Below are positions 7,613 through 13,065 of a stretch of 13,204 nucleotides of DNA, piece after piece. Source of the stretch: Verrucomicrobiales bacterium (GTDB taxonomy: Bacteria; Verrucomicrobiota; Verrucomicrobiia; Verrucomicrobiales; Verrucomicrobiaceae); NCBI GenBank assembly GCA_003506995.1, contig DNXB01000289.1:1-13204 (forward strand). The letters run 5' to 3'. Numbering within the stretch: position 1 is the stretch's first letter; every line of letters starts with the position of its first letter. The position numbers and the translations under genes are program-made. The notes below the pieces were generated by a model. That model worked only from the letters and a program-made list of their open reading frames with translations. It made no database searches and was not told the DNA's origin.

Positions 7613-7993
7613 ATGGCCCTCTTCTCCGGCAACCGTAAAGTCCGCTCCCGCCGCACTCAAACCGCGCAGGAGATCAAGCAGGAGCTTTCTCCACGCAGCA
7701 AGACCCGGCATCTGGCCAGGCGTTCGGATGAGGTGCGCAGCCAGATCCATCGCCTGGAATGCCTCATCACAGACGCGCCGCGCCTTCAGCGCCAGCAGCG
7801 CCTGGCGAACATCAACATGGTGCCGCCGATGGAGCTTTCCTCCCCTGCCCCGCGTCAGCGTCGCGTGCCCATCGCCCAGCAGCGCGCCCGGCGTGGTGCC
7901 AAGCTGCGCATGTTCACCGAAGGCGTTTTCGTCATCGGTGCGATCTCTGCCGTGGTCGGCTGGCTGAACCAGTGGTTCCACTTCTGGAACTGA
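7613..7993 (+). CDS. Small basic tail-anchored protein, unknown function
   Basis: The 126-residue protein is not recognised. Residues 1-100 are strongly basic (RKVRSRRTQ, RSKTRHLARRSDEVRSQIHRLE, RQRRVPIAQQRARRGAK) with helix-forming segments. A single hydrophobic helix at about 101-120 (MFTEGVFVIGAISAVVGWL) is followed by a short aromatic end, NQWFHFWN. The basic N-terminus should remain in the cytoplasm and could bind nucleic acid, acidic lipid, or the acidic linker of the upstream coiled-coil protein. It lies 34 bp after that gene on the same strand and has the same single-anchor design, so the two probably work together. The last five codons plus the stop coincide with the left copy of a 16-bp direct repeat, suggesting something was inserted at its 3' end. 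An ORF of this size with a clear membrane helix and conserved operon position is likely real. Confidence 0.65.
   Translation: MALFSGNRKVRSRRTQTAQEIKQELSPRSKTRHLARRSDEVRSQIHRLECLITDAPRLQRQQRLANINMVPPMELSSPAPRQRRVPIAQQRARRGAKLRMFTEGVFVIGAISAVVGWLNQWFHFWN
7978..7993. repeat. Direct repeat, left copy (16 bp)
   Basis: CCACTTCTGGAACTGA, the last codons and stop of the preceding gene, recurs exactly at 8682-8697 on the other side of the DUF4160/DUF2442 pair. Bases flanking each copy differ, so the identity is exactly 16 bp. By rough count, a chance 16-bp repeat in a window this size has odds of a few percent. Confidence 0.9.
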
Positions 7994-8001
7994 TTTGAGG
8001 G

Positions 8002-8016
8002 GTTCTCAGGGAGAAC
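8002..8016. other. Small perfect hairpin after the stop codon
   Basis: GTTCTC (8002-8007) and GAGAAC (8011-8016) are perfectly complementary around a 3-nt loop, 9 bp after the stop of the small basic protein. No U tract follows on either strand, so termination would be weak. It lies just inside the left end of the direct-repeat-bounded cassette. Confidence 0.4.
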
Positions 8017-8088
8017 TTGCTGTCACGGCGCGGCTCACAGCGAGCCTTCAGTCGTCAATAAGCTGCCCCCGCATCAATACCGGTTTGC

Positions 8089-8379
8089 TCATGCGATGTA
8101 GCCCTGCCGCGCCCAGGTGTGCAGCGTCACCGGATCGATGTCGTAGCCGTGCGGCCAAACCAACACCCCGTCTTCGATGGCCACTTGAGCGAAGTATGCA
8201 GGATCACGCAGTGGCTCGGACATAGGGCCGTGATCTTCAGCAAGGTCATCGCGAAAGTCCAACTCGGCGACGAGTCCATCGCGGAAACGCAGGGAGAGAC
8301 GAAAGTCTTCCGTCACACGCAGGCAGGCGACTTCACAGTCCTGCAATGTGGGCTGGGTGGTGTCGAGTGTCGTGCTCAT
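8089..8379 (-). CDS. DUF2442 domain protein
   Basis: The protein has 96 residues from the ATG at 8379. The upstream frame stays open, but this Met overlaps the previous stop as ATGA and gives the normal family length. The pattern is that of DUF2442: a strand-rich N-terminal half (VACLRVTEDFRLSLRFRDGLVAELDF), then EPLRDPAYFAQVAIEDGVLVWPHGYDIDPVTLHTW, in which 'dp.yF..v.ie.G.lvWP.G.DidP.tL' is the family signature. The function of DUF2442 is unknown; structures of relatives have been described as an NE0471-like fold, possibly nucleic-acid binding. It is the second gene of a pair with DUF4160, an association seen in many bacteria and often suspected to be toxin-antitoxin-like, though I know of no firm proof. 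The pair lies inside a 16-bp direct repeat. Confidence 0.85.
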   Translation of the reverse strand: MSTTLDTTQPTLQDCEVACLRVTEDFRLSLRFRDGLVAELDFRDDLAEDHGPMSEPLRDPAYFAQVAIEDGVLVWPHGYDIDPVTLHTWARQGYIA

Positions 8380-8630
8380 GGGTAGTCGATTGGGGTGAAG
8401 TGTCGCCCGGCAGCGGCGAGATTCCAGCGTGAAATGAGGGCTTGTTGATGCTGGCTGGCCCACTCCTGGACGAGTCCGAGTTGAGCCAGCGGAAGGCTGC
8501 CCGTCTTCACGGCTCCGTTCAGGAGCAATTCGGCTTTCTGGCCGACGTAGGCGGCATGAAAGTGCGGCGGATTGTGATCACGGAAATACATCGTGATCTT
8601 GATTCCCTGGAAGCGTGTCAACGTTGGCAC
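8376..8630 (-). CDS. DUF4160 domain protein
   Basis: This 84-residue protein is close to the full family length. The start is GTG at 8630, chosen because the N-terminus MPTLTRFQGIKITMYFRDHNPPHFHA matches the DUF4160 opening (MPTI.RF.GI.I.MYf.DH.PPHFHA.Y) from the first residue. The His-rich DHNPPHFH segment is the hallmark and could bind metal or form an active site. The rest, KAELLLNGAVKTGSLPLAQLGLVQEWASQHQQALISRWN, also fits the family. Its TGA stop overlaps the ATG of the DUF2442 gene by the ATGA arrangement, so the two are translationally coupled. Biochemical function is unknown. It sits 69 bp after the sulfatase stop on the same strand, so read-through from the sulfatase is possible. Confidence 0.88.
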   Translation of the reverse strand: MPTLTRFQGIKITMYFRDHNPPHFHAAYVGQKAELLLNGAVKTGSLPLAQLGLVQEWASQHQQALISRWNLAAAGRHFTPIDYP

Positions 8631-8633
8631 GGG

Positions 8634-8642
8634 TTTATATCA
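8634..8642 (-). promoter_or_regulatory. Possible extended -10 for the DUF4160-DUF2442 pair
   Basis: On the - strand TGATATAAA (8642-8634) is an extended -10 match (TGn then TATAAA) just upstream of the GTG at 8630. There is no good -35, as can be the case for extended -10 promoters. Spacing to the GTG is very short, so a start site at or just inside the codon is a difficulty for this reading. Confidence 0.25.
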
Positions 8643-8681
8643 CACCGAATCGCGGACACGCAGGCAGAATTTCACCCCTCC

Positions 8682-8697
8682 CCACTTCTGGAACTGA
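8682..8697. repeat. Direct repeat, right copy (16 bp)
   Basis: This is an exact second copy of CCACTTCTGGAACTGA, 2 bp from the sulfatase stop codon and 51 bp upstream of the DUF4160 start. The sequence between the two copies (7994-8681, 688 bp) holds exactly the DUF4160-DUF2442 pair. Just inside the repeats, GAGGGGT at 7997-8003 is matched in inverted orientation at 8674-8680. Confidence 0.9.
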
Positions 8698-8699
8698 GG

Positions 8700-10277
8700 C
8701 TATTCCTTCTTCGCGGCGTTCTTTTTCTTGCCTTTGCCTTTCGGCTGCTGCGGAGGATTCACCTCGCCATCGAATGCCTTGTTGCCATGCGCGAGGCGTG
8801 GTGGCGGCATGGTTTCCTTGACCTCAGCCTGGAGGCGTAAAATTTCGGCTTTCAGCTCCTTCACCGTGTCGGCATAGGCGGGATCGTTGTAGAAATCTTT
8901 CACCTCAAGCGGGTCGGCTGTGCGGTCCAGCAGTTCCCAGTCATCCACATCCGGCTTGTAGTAATGCACGAGCTTGAACTGGTCGGTGATGACGCCGTAG
9001 TGCGGGCGCACGCGATGTGGCACTGGATATTCGTAGTAGTGGTAGTAGAGTGATTTGCGCCAATCAGGAGGGGTTTCGCCCTTCATCAGCGGCACCATGC
9101 TGCGGCCATGCACGTCGGCCAGATTCTCGCAGTTCGTGATGTCCAGGAAGGTGCTGGCGAAGTCGATGAGGCTCACAATCTGGCTGTTCGTGCTGCCAGG
9201 CTTGATCACGCCCGGCCAGCGGACGAGCAGCGGCGTGCGCAGCGACTCCTCAAAGATCCAGCGCTTGTCGAACCAACCATGTTCGCCCAGGTAAAAGCCC
9301 TGGTCGCTGCTCAGGATGACCACCGTGTTCTCGGTGAGGCCGTTTTGCTCGAGGTAGTCGAGCACACGGCCCACATTTTCGTCCACCGCCTTCACGCAGG
9401 CCAGATAATCGTGCATGTAGCGCTGGTAGCGCCATTTCACGAGGTCACGACCGGTCGGCGCTGCTTCCCGGTATTTCGCATTTCGTGGCTCATAGTAGTC
9501 ATTCCAGGCTTTCTTCTGTTCCTCGGTCAAATTACCTGGAACGACGAGCTTTGCGTCACGCTCGGTGAAAGTGCGGTCGATGCCCATGTCGTGATCGCTC
9601 ACGGCCTTGCTGCGGCCGCTGTAGCTGTCGAACAGCGTCTCCGGCTCCTCATAGACGCGGTCCTTGTCAAAGCCGAGCAGGCGCAGCGGCGGCTCCCACT
9701 CGCGATGCGGAGCCTTGTGCTGGCTCATCATCATGAAAGGTTTCGTCTTGTCGCGCTGGTCGAGCCATTTGAGCGTGAGATCACCGATGATGTCGGTGGT
9801 GTAACCTTCGTACTTCACCGGCTTGCCGTTCTCGATCATCGGCGGGTTGTAATACGCTCCCTGACCGGGAAGCACGTTCCAGTGGTCGTAGCCGACGGGA
9901 TCGGTCATGAGGTGCCATTTGCCGATTACCGCCATCTGGTAGCCGCTTTTCTGCATCACCTTCGGGAAGGTCGGCTGCGAGCTGTCGAACTTGCTGTTGC
10001 TGTTGTTGTAGAAGCCGTTGGCGTGCGAGTACTTGCCGGTCTGGATCACCGCGCGGCTCGGACCGCAGATCGAGTTCGTCACCAGGCAGCGGTCAAAACG
10101 CATCCCTTCCTTGGCGATGCGGTCCATGTTCGGCGTTTCGAGCAGCTTCCGGCTGTCGCCATACGCGCTGATGGCCTGCGTGGTCAGGTCATCGCAGAAG
10201 ATGAAAACAATGTTCGGTGTCTGCGCCGCGCTGGCGGCAGTGACGAGGGCGAGTGAAACAAAAAAAGAACGAATCAT
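8700..10277 (-). CDS. Exported formylglycine-dependent sulfatase
   Basis: The protein has 525 residues from the ATG at 10277, chosen over an upstream in-frame Met because it begins the signal peptide MIRSFFVSLALVTAASA. Landmarks in order: metal-binding FCDDL (Asp 29-30); the sulfatase signature CGPSRAVIQTGKY with Cys71, the residue oxidised to formylglycine; GKWHL (Lys120, His122); QHKAPH (about 186-191); and SSDQGFYLGEHGWFDK (Asp325, Gln326, His333, Lys338). After that a C-terminal region (HYYEYPVPHRVRPHYGVITDQFKLVHYY then DDWELLDRTADPLE) resembles DUF4976. The chain ends in a Lys-rich tail (KGKGKKKNAAKKE). Enzymes of this type remove sulfate esters from polysaccharides or glycosaminoglycans in the periplasm or outside; the exact substrate cannot be read here. 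A maturase (FGE or anSME) must act from elsewhere in the genome. The gene is monocistronic or read into DUF4160. Confidence 0.93.
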   Translation of the reverse strand: MIRSFFVSLALVTAASAAQTPNIVFIFCDDLTTQAISAYGDSRKLLETPNMDRIAKEGMRFDRCLVTNSICGPSRAVIQTGKYSHANGFYNNSNSKFDSSQPTFPKVMQKSGYQMAVIGKWHLMTDPVGYDHWNVLPGQGAYYNPPMIENGKPVKYEGYTTDIIGDLTLKWLDQRDKTKPFMMMSQHKAPHREWEPPLRLLGFDKDRVYEEPETLFDSYSGRSKAVSDHDMGIDRTFTERDAKLVVPGNLTEEQKKAWNDYYEPRNAKYREAAPTGRDLVKWRYQRYMHDYLACVKAVDENVGRVLDYLEQNGLTENTVVILSSDQGFYLGEHGWFDKRWIFEESLRTPLLVRWPGVIKPGSTNSQIVSLIDFASTFLDITNCENLADVHGRSMVPLMKGETPPDWRKSLYYHYYEYPVPHRVRPHYGVITDQFKLVHYYKPDVDDWELLDRTADPLEVKDFYNDPAYADTVKELKAEILRLQAEVKETMPPPRLAHGNKAFDGEVNPPQQPKGKGKKKNAAKKE

Positions 10278-10705
10278 GGCTGGGCCACTCGGAACGGGCG
10301 TTCTGCCGGATTGTTGCAACGGTTTGCCCGCCCGTTGAACTGAGCCCCTCCGCGCAGCGGCTCAGTTCAACACTGATTTACACCGCCGAGTTTTGAAGAA
10401 CACGGGGAAACCTTCACCACCACGTCTCAGCATCCTTGATGTCTGTGGAAATCGAACGGCTCCATCTCCTGCCATTCTGCTGTCGATCCTTCTTCGTTCG
10501 GTAAAAAACGACAGAGGATCAGAAACATGGCTCGCTCAGTTTCCTGGTGTCTCGCGCTTGATTACTGATTTGTGCCGGGTGTGTCTGGATGTCTGAGACT
10601 CTGCGTTCTCTGAATCTCGGCTGTGCATCATGTCCAACGTCTCCTTCAGCGGCGAATCGTCCACGCTCCATGACGAACGACGGCCTGAGGACATCTCCCA
10701 CCTTT
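10278..10705. other. 428-bp gap without a convincing gene
   Basis: This lies between the sulfatase start and the potD-like stop, both on the - strand, so it holds the sulfatase promoter and the potD 3' end. I see an 8-bp palindrome GTTGCAAC at 10313-10320 and a 13-bp inverted repeat at 10334-10371. The short open frames at 10393-10596 (+) and 10519-10701 (-) lack a start signal, domain or plausible codon pattern and are not called. No tRNA, no clear -35/-10 pair and no U-rich terminator was found. Confidence 0.6.
10334..10371. repeat. 13-bp perfect inverted repeat (hairpin)
   Basis: GTTGAACTGAGCC (10334-10346) is perfectly complementary to 10359-10371 around a 12-nt GC-rich loop. It lies 57 bp upstream of the sulfatase start codon. 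No U tract follows on either strand, so it is not a classical intrinsic terminator; a regulator-binding site, leader structure or intergenic repeat are alternatives. Confidence 0.75.
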
Positions 10706-11716
10706 TCACCGCGCCGCTTTCACCTCGTCCCAGACCTTGGTGTACTTCGCGAGGTCGGGGCCGAGGTCTTCGATGACCTCGCATTTGACCTGCAACTCGG
10801 CGGGGATGGTGATGGCGGGATTCTTGAGGAACTCCGGGCTGACTTTTTCGAGCGCGGGCTTGTTGGGGCAGTAGTAGCCCATCCACTCCATGTTTTCAGC
10901 GGCGATGGCGGGATCGAGAAGGAAGTTGATAAAGGCGTGGGCGAGATCGGACTGCTTGGCGGTCTTGGGGATGACCATTTCGTCGCAACCGATGGTCACG
11001 CCTTCGCGGGGGATGAGGATTTCGACTTTCGGATTTTCCATCTGCACCTGGAACAAGTCACCGCTGTAGCCGTGGACGAGGTGGAACTCGGCGGAGTCGA
11101 TGCCGGCCTTGTAGCCCTCGTTATCGAAGCGGGCGATGTTCTTTTTCCAGCGGATGAGCACGTCGCGCGCGGCGGCGAGCTGGGCCTCGTCGCGGGTGTT
11201 GATGCTGTGGCCGAGGAATTTGAGCGCCGCGCCGATGCTCTCGCGCATGTCGTCGAGCAGCGTGACGCGTCCGGCGAGAGCAGGGCGGTCAAACATGGCC
11301 CAGGTGGGCTCGGCGTCTTTGATCTTGTCCTTCCGCACCGCGATGGTGGCGTAGGCGAAGGTGTAGGGCACGCTGTGCGCCATTTTTTTGTCCATGACCT
11401 TGGCGAGGACGGCGGTGTCGATGTTTTGGAGGTTCGGCAGCTTCGCGTGATCGAGATCGGCCAGCATGCCCTGCGCGTGCATGACCTGGATCATGTAGGC
11501 GGTGGGAAAGACGAGATCGTAGCCGGTGGCACCGGCCTTGAACTTGGCGAACATGCTCTCGTTCGAGTCGAAGGTGTCGATGACCACCTTGCAGCCCTGC
11601 TGCTTCTCGAATTTTTTGACCACGTCCGGGCTGACGTAGTCGGCCCAGGTGTAAACGTGCAGCGTTTCAGAGAAGGCGCTGACGGCGAGGAGAGAGAGCA
11701 GCAACAGCGACTTCAT
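10706..11716 (-). CDS. PotD-like periplasmic solute-binding protein
   Basis: This 336-residue protein (E. coli PotD has 348) has a signal peptide (MKSLLLLSLLAVSAFS) and matches PotD throughout: HVYTWADYVSPDVVKKFEKQ, FDSNESMFAKFKAGATGYDLVFPTAY, SVPYTFAYATIAVRKD, LLDDMRESIGAAL, MGYYCPNKPA. Against E. coli PotD (recalled, not computed) it keeps equivalents of Trp34, Tyr37, Tyr85, Asp168, Glu171, Asp257 and Tyr293, while Trp229 is Tyr and Trp255 is Gly. The acidic anchors for a polyamine thus remain but the aromatic box is thinned, so the ligand may be putrescine, another amine or something different. Its ATG overlaps the stop of the upstream DUF6580-like gene (ATGA). No PotA, PotB or PotC is encoded here, which is unusual for this family. 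Other family-1 solute-binding roles remain possible. Confidence 0.88.
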   Translation of the reverse strand: MKSLLLLSLLAVSAFSETLHVYTWADYVSPDVVKKFEKQQGCKVVIDTFDSNESMFAKFKAGATGYDLVFPTAYMIQVMHAQGMLADLDHAKLPNLQNIDTAVLAKVMDKKMAHSVPYTFAYATIAVRKDKIKDAEPTWAMFDRPALAGRVTLLDDMRESIGAALKFLGHSINTRDEAQLAAARDVLIRWKKNIARFDNEGYKAGIDSAEFHLVHGYSGDLFQVQMENPKVEILIPREGVTIGCDEMVIPKTAKQSDLAHAFINFLLDPAIAAENMEWMGYYCPNKPALEKVSPEFLKNPAITIPAELQVKCEVIEDLGPDLAKYTKVWDEVKAAR

Positions 11717-12312
11717 GCAACAACGGGGCGGAGCAGTGGAATGGCCTGCTGGCGGCGGATGGAAGCCTCGGTGTTGTAGGCGGCGAGCAGCAGGCAGGAG
11801 AAGACGAGATCACTGATGAGAGACTGGCGCAGGAACCAGGTGGTGGGCGGCAGGCCGGGCGTGCCGGTGGTCAGCGCCTGGAGCCAGCCAGCGAAGGATT
11901 TCGCATAGACGGGATCGGTCATCCAGGAAACGGTGTTGGTGATGATGAAGAAGGCCAACGAGCAGCCCACAACGCCCAGCAGACTGGAAACCAGGCCCAA
12001 CTGACCTCGATAACGAGCCGCCAGCCATGCAACGAGTCCGAAGCAGCCGTAAACCGTCACCGCCTCCCAATGCATCACGTCTTTGATGCCCGTGGCGCTG
12101 ATGCCGATGATGACCAGCAGCAGCGGGATGAGCAGGAAGGAAACACGTTTCGGGAAAACCAGCGTGCCAGTGAAGGCCAGGGCCATCCAGGGGCTGAAGT
12201 TTTCCAGGAAGTCGATGGTGACGAGCCCCTTCAGCTTCGCATAGCGAAAGACTGAGGCGGCGAGAACCAGCAGGAGTGGCAGAAGAAAGGCGTTGGAGGA
12301 TTTGGCGGTCAT
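11713..12312 (-). CDS. DUF6580-like integral membrane protein
   Basis: The protein has 199 residues from the ATG at 12312; the frame opens upstream to a TTG at 12366, but the ATG gives a membrane protein starting directly with its first helix. Hydrophobic helices lie at about 8-24, 43-52, 58-72, 85-100, 107-128 and 163-180. FFIITNTVSWMTDPVYAKSFAGWLQALTTGTPG followed by a late SLISDLVFSCLLLAA resembles the DUF6580 pattern 'F..iTN...W......Y..t..G.......P......l.gDl.f...l'. The family is uncharacterised; its compact six-helix layout recalls substrate-binding S components of ECF-type vitamin transporters, but that link is my inference. Its TGA overlaps the ATG of the PotD-like gene (ATGA), arguing for coordinated synthesis and perhaps physical partnership. 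It follows the glutaredoxin gene by 60 bp. Confidence 0.65.
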   Translation of the reverse strand: MTAKSSNAFLLPLLLVLAASVFRYAKLKGLVTIDFLENFSPWMALAFTGTLVFPKRVSFLLIPLLLVIIGISATGIKDVMHWEAVTVYGCFGLVAWLAARYRGQLGLVSSLLGVVGCSLAFFIITNTVSWMTDPVYAKSFAGWLQALTTGTPGLPPTTWFLRQSLISDLVFSCLLLAAYNTEASIRRQQAIPLLRPVVA

Positions 12313-12372
12313 GAGAGGGAGAAAGTGAAACGTTGAGCCAGCAGTGCCGGGCACTTCATTCTTCAAAGAAGG

Positions 12373-12621
12373 CTACACGGCGAGTCCTTTTTTGCGCAGG
12401 AAGGGCACGAGCTCGTCCACGCCGAAGTCGGCGAGGACTTCACCGTCCCAGTCCATCGTGGGAGCCTTGGACTGGCCGCTGAGGTCGATCATGGCCTGCA
12501 TGGCGTCACGATTGCCGCTGACGGTGATCTTTTCATAGGCGATGCGGCGGGCGTCGAGGTAGTCGAGCACCTCCTCGCACCACGGGCAGCCGGTTTTGAC
12601 ATAAAGGATGGGCTTGATCAT
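12373..12621 (-). CDS. Glutaredoxin-like protein
   Basis: The 82-residue protein from the ATG at 12621 is the size of small glutaredoxins. The redox motif CPWC is at residues 12-15 after the first strand (IKPILYVKTG), and the cis-Pro loop is KAPTM (Pro54), followed by DGEVLADFGVDELVPFLRKKG, matching the 'G...i.G.d.l..l' end of the family. It reduces disulfides or glutathione-mixed disulfides in the cytoplasm, or may serve a NrdH-like role. The same frame runs open another 191 codons upstream, but that extension is low-complexity, unlike any glutaredoxin, and is rejected. A perfect 16-bp palindrome covers the start codon. It is the first gene of a probable - strand run with the DUF6580-like and PotD-like genes, whose functional link to a thiol reductant is unclear. 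Confidence 0.85.
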   Translation of the reverse strand: MIKPILYVKTGCPWCEEVLDYLDARRIAYEKITVSGNRDAMQAMIDLSGQSKAPTMDWDGEVLADFGVDELVPFLRKKGLAV

Positions 12622-12632
12622 GCGCGCATGAT
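12617..12632. promoter_or_regulatory. 16-bp palindrome spanning the glutaredoxin start codon
   Basis: ATCATGCGCGCATGAT at 12617-12632 is a perfect palindrome. On the - strand its upstream half supplies an extra ATG at 12629 that reads Met-Arg-Ala-stop, with the TGA overlapping the glutaredoxin ATG as ATGA. It could be an operator for a dimeric repressor or a start-site hairpin. Confidence 0.5.
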
Positions 12633-12677
12633 GCCGCGTGAGCGGCGGAGGGCAAGCCGCGTGTCCGGGATTCGCGG

Positions 12678-12705
12678 TTGACCACCCCCCTGCCCTGCTT
12701 AATCT
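12678..12705 (+). promoter_or_regulatory. Candidate sigma-70-like promoter
   Basis: TTGACC (5 of 6 to the -35 consensus) and TAATCT (3 of 6 to the -10) are separated by 16 bp. Transcription would start near 12712 and run toward the gene at 13066, giving a leader of about 350 nt or a separate short RNA ending near the hairpin at 12879-12899. Confidence 0.3.
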
Positions 12706-12878
12706 CCGCACGCTGTTTTCAGAGCGCCCCCATGCTCCGATTCCCGTCCCTTTGACCAGACACCCGAATGCGCCATTTTCGACCCCAGAATGCGCCCAAG
12801 GAAACGTTCCACCGGACGGAACGCTTGAAAGTGATCTCCCGTGCGCCATCAGGGCCTGCCGGAGTGACCTTTGAGCCG

Positions 12879-12899
12879 GCCGGGCCAGTCTGGCCCGGC
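12879..12899 (+). terminator. GC-rich hairpin, possible attenuator or terminator
   Basis: GCCGGGCC (12879-12886) pairs perfectly with GGCCCGGC (12892-12899) around a 5-nt loop, followed by TTTGAAAA. The U tract is only three bases, so termination strength is doubtful. It lies about 165 bp before the next start codon. Confidence 0.4.
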
Positions 12900-13065
12900 T
12901 TTGAAAACCGCAGCAGCCCGTGGTGGCGCTGTGGCAGGCCGCAAGTGCGGTCCGCCGTGTGCCGCGAGGCCGTGGAAGTGGCAAGTCGCCCGTTCCCGCC
13001 CGCCGCCCCCTCCAGCGCCCCGGCCCTGCCAGAACACGCCCAACACCCCTGCACACCAACACACC

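Larger units (their letters stand above)
12622..13065. other. 444-bp gap between divergent genes, several hairpins
   Basis: This separates the - strand glutaredoxin from the + strand gene at 13066. TTGACC at 12678-12683 with TAATCT at 12700-12705 (16-bp spacer) is a fair + strand promoter candidate. Further on are direct repeats GAATGCGCC at 12766-12774 and 12788-12796, exactly 22 bp apart, a 6-bp stem at 12805-12823 and a GC-rich 8-bp stem at 12879-12899. No tRNA or recognised riboswitch was found, and open frames here look accidental. Confidence 0.5.

Noticed and set aside
8002..8016. Strong intrinsic terminator for the permease operon
   Set aside because: The stem is only 6 bp and no U tract follows on either strand; recorded only as a small hairpin.
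9108..10256. 382-codon + strand frame opposite the sulfatase
   Set aside because: It is antisense to a gene with clear sulfatase motifs. Its composition (Val/Ala/His-rich) is the typical complement of a GC-rich coding frame.
10393..10596. 67-codon + strand frame in the gap upstream of the sulfatase
   Set aside because: No start signal, no domain, no codon periodicity that I can see, and it lies between two - strand genes.
10589..11779. 396-codon + strand frame opposite the PotD-like gene
   Set aside because: It is the complement of a well-matched solute-binding protein gene, with no recognisable features of its own.
12721..12757. tRNA-like T-arm (TCCGATTCCCGTCCC)
   Set aside because: No matching acceptor, D or anticodon stems could be found around it.
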